Source: Bacteroidota bacterium (lineage in GTDB: Bacteria; Bacteroidota; Bacteroidia; UKL13-3). Taken from it: a DNA stretch of 9,840 nt. The stretch covers positions 1 through 9,840 of the forward strand of contig VEQB01000061.1 in the NCBI GenBank assembly GCA_018883485.1. The letters are read 5' to 3'. Below the pieces are notes generated by a model. That model made no database searches. It had not been told where the DNA came from and worked only from the letters and a program-made list of their open reading frames with translations. A program made the position numbers and the translations under genes. Of this stretch, positions 7,283-9,840 are shown one piece after another (the stretch's first letter is position 1; every line of letters starts with the position of its first letter).

Positions 7283-8054
7283 ACTAAAACTGACATTTTT
7301 TCAACAACCGCTCGTATGGGAAAGTGAAGCAGAAAATTTAGAAAACTTTAATAAAATAATTTCGGGTTTGCACCACGAAACGGATGTATTAATTTTGCCT
7401 GAAGTTTTTAGTACAGGCTTTTCTATGGATGCAAAAAAACTTGCTGTTCCCATGGATGGCGAAGCAGTACAATGGATGCAGAAATGGGCAAAAGAAAAAG
7501 ATGTCGCAATTTGCGGAAGTCTTATGATTAAAGAAGAAGGTAATATTTATAATCATTTTTTATGGGTTGAACCAAGCGGAAAAATTATAACTTACGACAA
7601 GGCACATTTGTTTAGAATGGGAGAGGAACATGCACAATTTGAAGCAGGTTATAGGCAGGTTTTAATTTCTTATAAAGGATGGCAAATTGCACCCTTTGTT
7701 TGCTATGATTTACGCTTTCCTGTTTGGTTAAGAAGAACACCACAGTTTAACTACGACCTGTCTATAGTTGTTGCCAATTGGCCTCAGAAAAGAGCCGCTC
7801 ATTGGAAGGCCTTGGGAATTGCTCGTGCCATTGAAAATCAAGCTTATTTTGCAACTGTTAATCGTGTGGGCGAAGATGGTTTAGGGGTTTATCATAGCGG
7901 CGATTCACAATTAATTAGTCCTCTTGGAGAAGTTGTTTGGTCTTTAGCCAATGAGGTGTCGGTTCAAACCTTAACGCTTTCTAAATCTGCCTTAATAGAA
8001 TACCGTAAAAGTTTCCCTGTTTTTTTAGATGCAGATACCTTTGAAATAAAATAG
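7269..8054 (+). CDS. yafV: Omega-amidase (YafV/Nit2-type nitrilase superfamily)
   Basis: A 261-residue carbon-nitrogen hydrolase with the catalytic triad Glu45 (LPEVFSTGF), Lys111 (YDKAHLFRM) and Cys145 (FVCYDLRFPVW), plus the conserved VANWPQKR, ARAIENQAY, NRVGEDG and YRKSFPVFLDAD blocks. Collinear similarity to E. coli YafV runs from the first strand (LKLTFFQQPLVW) to the end, so length and start are right and the 14-nt overlap with the sirtuin gene is genuine. YafV and mammalian Nit2 hydrolyse alpha-ketoglutaramate and succinamate to alpha-ketoglutarate or succinate plus ammonia, a metabolite-repair step after glutamine transamination. No signal peptide, so cytoplasmic. No hairpin follows the stop; the next gene begins 46 bp downstream with its own -7 box. 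Substrate is inferred from family similarity. Confidence 0.93.
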   Translation: MDSNELKLTFFQQPLVWESEAENLENFNKIISGLHHETDVLILPEVFSTGFSMDAKKLAVPMDGEAVQWMQKWAKEKDVAICGSLMIKEEGNIYNHFLWVEPSGKIITYDKAHLFRMGEEHAQFEAGYRQVLISYKGWQIAPFVCYDLRFPVWLRRTPQFNYDLSIVVANWPQKRAAHWKALGIARAIENQAYFATVNRVGEDGLGVYHSGDSQLISPLGEVVWSLANEVSVQTLTLSKSALIEYRKSFPVFLDADTFEIK

Positions 8055-8087
8055 CCTTGCAACCATAGACATATACCTATAATCTAA

Positions 8088-8095
8088 TATATTTG
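8088..8095 (+). promoter_or_regulatory. Predicted -7 box of the DUF1573 gene
   Basis: TATATTTG matches the Bacteroidota -7 consensus TAnnTTTG at every fixed base. Transcription would begin near 8099, two bases before the ATG at 8101 or 11 before the second ATG at 8110. No TTG is found 17-22 nt upstream (the nearest, at 8057-8059, is 28 nt away), so the -33 element is missing or degenerate. Confidence 0.45.
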
Positions 8096-8100
8096 AAGAT

Positions 8101-9201
8101 ATGTTGAATATGAAAAAATTTTTGGCTTTAGCACTATTGGTTTTAAGTTTCAATTTACAAGCGCAAAATAAAGGGAAATCTGAAGGGAAAGGAAAAATTG
8201 ATTTTCCTTATACTTCGTGGGATTTTGGAAATGTAAATGAAAAGGGGGGGCCTGTTTTTCACGAATTTAAATTTATTAATACAGGCAAATCTCCTGTAAG
8301 AATTATTGATGTAAAAACTAGTTGTGGTTGCACCTCTACTAGTTGGACACAAACAAGCATTGCGCCTGGAGATACTGGATCTGTTAATGCAGTTTTTGAG
8401 CCAGATAATAGGCAAGGAGCTTTTAGTAAAACCCTTTCTGTAATGAGTAATGGTGAAACCGAATTAATCGATTTAACCATTAAGGGTGTGGTTTATGCTT
8501 CGCGCCTAAGTCAAACAGATATATATAAATATAGATATGGCAATTTAGCCGTTGCATCTAATGTGATTAATCTACCAAATGTTAAGAATACGGGTTATGA
8601 TAGCACCGAAATTGGTTTCTATAATTTAAGTAACAAGCGGGTTTATTTTTATAAAATAGAGGCGCCAAGCAATATTCAATTGGTAAAAACTTATGATAAT
8701 GTATCGCCCAATACAGAGTATAAAATAAAAATGCGTTACTACCCTAGAAGGCCAGTAGAATTTGGGCCTGTTAAGAATGAAATTAAATTTTACACCAATG
8801 ATGATACACTTCCAGTAAAAATATTTGAAGTGAATGCCAATATTATTGAAGACTTTGGGGTATTAGATAAAAAAGCCTTAAAAGAAGCTCCAAAATTTGC
8901 AGTTAACAGCAATATTCTTGATCTTGGTAATGTGGCTTTGTTTATGTCGCCAAGTGGCGTGTTTACGATAAAGAATAAAGGTAAAAAAGATTTGATTTTA
9001 CGCAGACTTATTAAAAACTGCACTTGCATTGTACCAGAACTTTCGAGCAGAGAAATAAAGAAAGGCGAAAGTGCAACCTTAAAGGTTACTTGGAATACGG
9101 TTAATATGGCAGGCCCAGATAGCAAGACCATTCGCTTAATTACCAATGATCCAACGCAACCAGAAATTATATTAACCATAAAGGTTAATGTGATAGAGTA
9201 A
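8101..9201 (+). CDS. Exported DUF1573 protein with Ig-like repeats
   Basis: A 366-residue protein with a Sec signal peptide: basic NMKK, hydrophobic FLALALLVLSF and a likely cut after LQA at residue 21. Starting at the second ATG (8110, MKK) would give a more typical signal peptide; the first ATG is kept because it is nearest the predicted transcription start. No lipobox Cys is seen. Residues 35-130 form a typical DUF1573 domain: WDFGNVNEKGG, FKFINTGKSPVRI, the SCGCT motif (Cys75, Cys77), IAPGDTGSVNAVF and the closing LTIKGVV. Residues 140-250 look like a diverged middle copy without the Cys pair, and 265-366 form a third copy with DLGNV, NCTC (Cys307, Cys309) and ITNDPTQPEIILTI. The fold resembles ASH/PapD-like Ig domains. 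Function is unknown in the family; a periplasmic or surface role is inferred from the signal peptide. A large T9SS-type gene follows after 18 bp. Confidence 0.9.
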   Translation: MLNMKKFLALALLVLSFNLQAQNKGKSEGKGKIDFPYTSWDFGNVNEKGGPVFHEFKFINTGKSPVRIIDVKTSCGCTSTSWTQTSIAPGDTGSVNAVFEPDNRQGAFSKTLSVMSNGETELIDLTIKGVVYASRLSQTDIYKYRYGNLAVASNVINLPNVKNTGYDSTEIGFYNLSNKRVYFYKIEAPSNIQLVKTYDNVSPNTEYKIKMRYYPRRPVEFGPVKNEIKFYTNDDTLPVKIFEVNANIIEDFGVLDKKALKEAPKFAVNSNILDLGNVALFMSPSGVFTIKNKGKKDLILRRLIKNCTCIVPELSSREIKKGESATLKVTWNTVNMAGPDSKTIRLITNDPTQPEIILTIKVNVIE

Positions 9202-9219
9202 TTTGAACCCATTTAAACT

Positions 9220-9840
9220 ATGAAACATACATTTACAGCGCTCTTAAAATGTCTTTTTATTGGCGTTTTTTTCACAATTTTAAACCCAATGGTGTCAAAT
9301 GCTTCCCATGTAACAGGAGCAGAATGGACCTATAAAGCAGTTGGCCCCAATTTATACGAGGTTACTTTAATTATATATAGAGATGCAGCAGGCATACAAT
9401 TGTGTGCAAATTGTCAAACAGGCACTTCACCAGGTACTTGTCCGACATCTGTTAGTATTACAGGTGGAGGTGGATCTTGTAATGGAACAAGTTTTGGAAC
9501 GCAAACATTAAATTATGTAAGCTCAGAACCCGTAGTGGATGTGGTGGAATTATGTGCAAACGTTTCTACCATTTCAAGAAATTGTAATACAAGAACCCCA
9601 GGTACTTTTCAACCGGGAACAGAAAGATATATTTTTAGAGGAAATATAAGTCTTGATACAGTGCCAACCTCTTGTTGTCAAGTTACCCTTAGCATAAATG
9701 TTTGCTGCAGAAATAATGCAGTTACTACTATAACAAATCCTAGTTCTCAAAATTTATATTCAATGTTAACCATAAATAGATGCTTAAATTCTATTGGTAA
9801 TAGGTCTCCACGTTTTGCTTTACCGCCAGATGTATTATTT
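9220..9840 (+). CDS. Exported cysteine-rich protein, probable T9SS type B cargo (N-terminal part)
   Basis: The frame is open for 207 codons from the ATG at 9220 to the right edge, so the C-terminus is missing. It opens with a signal peptide (basic MKHTF..LLK, hydrophobic FIGVFFTIL, cleavage near VSNA, residues 25-28). The mature N-terminus, SHVTGAEWTY, then YEVTLIIYRDAAG (46-58), the PGTERYIFRG block and CCRNNAVTTITNPSSQNLY, is characteristic of a Bacteroidota family of very large surface proteins that begin HVTGADI-YxCVG-YxVTLxLYRDCSG and end in the gliding-motility/T9SS type B domain. At least 12 cysteines lie in the visible part, some as CC pairs, consistent with disulphides outside the cell. 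The sorting domain lies beyond the window and is inferred. Function unknown; adhesion or surface-layer roles are only guesses. The 18-bp gap to the DUF1573 gene suggests co-transcription. Confidence 0.85.
   Translation, partial: MKHTFTALLKCLFIGVFFTILNPMVSNASHVTGAEWTYKAVGPNLYEVTLIIYRDAAGIQLCANCQTGTSPGTCPTSVSITGGGGSCNGTSFGTQTLNYVSSEPVVDVVELCANVSTISRNCNTRTPGTFQPGTERYIFRGNISLDTVPTSCCQVTLSINVCCRNNAVTTITNPSSQNLYSMLTINRCLNSIGNRSPRFALPPDVLF

Noticed and set aside
9199..9205. TAATTTG as a -7 box for the last gene
   Set aside because: The spacing is one base short of TAnnTTTG, no TTG lies at the right distance upstream, and it overlaps the previous stop codon. Co-transcription with the DUF1573 gene is simpler.
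8790..9212. Minus-strand open frame of 140 codons
   Set aside because: Antisense to the third DUF1573 domain, which has clear family motifs on the plus strand.

Overview
This window comes from an AT-rich member of the Bacteroidota. The evidence is two surface or secreted proteins of type IX secretion system (T9SS) type, a Bacteroidota-type YtxJ, a DUF1573 lipid-free exported protein, near-absence of Shine-Dalgarno sequences, and several matches to the Bacteroidota promoter (TTG, about 19-21 nt, TAnnTTTG). The order or genus cannot be fixed from the sequence alone.

Layout. At the left edge, on the minus strand, lies the 5' part of ytxJ (bacillithiol-linked thioredoxin-fold protein), preceded by a UUCG-looped terminator hairpin and by rnpB, the RNase P RNA gene (about 400 nt). 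Divergent from rnpB, a two-gene plus-strand unit encodes a pRiA4b ORF-3-like protein with a very acidic tail and, 3 bp downstream, a DEDDh 3'-5' exonuclease with an ExoX-like C-terminal domain. This unit meets a 4.3 kb minus-strand gene tail to tail, and the two stop codons share one CTAG. The 4.3 kb gene encodes a giant exported protein: signal peptide, DUF7948-type N-terminal domain, SBBP-type beta-propeller repeats, alternating Ig-like and FnIII-like modules, and a T9SS type B C-terminal sorting domain. It has no usable ATG; its signal peptide lies upstream of the first conventional start (GTG) and must be translated from a CUG or AUA, unless the 9-A tract hides a sequence error.

Divergent from that gene, a plus-strand run holds a zinc-cysteine-less sirtuin (cobB type) with the Tyr/Arg pair of desuccinylases, an omega-amidase of the YafV/Nit2 type overlapping it by 14 nt, a secreted DUF1573 protein, and the start of a second large exported cysteine-rich protein of a family that usually ends in a T9SS type B domain, cut by the right edge.

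The genes form three themes rather than one pathway: housekeeping RNA/redox functions (rnpB, ytxJ), nucleic-acid and metabolite or protein repair (exonuclease, sirtuin, omega-amidase), and cell-surface proteins (the SBBP protein, DUF1573, the last gene). I see no mobile element, CRISPR array, tRNA or phage gene, and no convincing new multi-gene system. The most unusual points are the non-AUG signal peptide start, the nearly leaderless predicted transcripts, and the composite sirtuin/omega-amidase operon.
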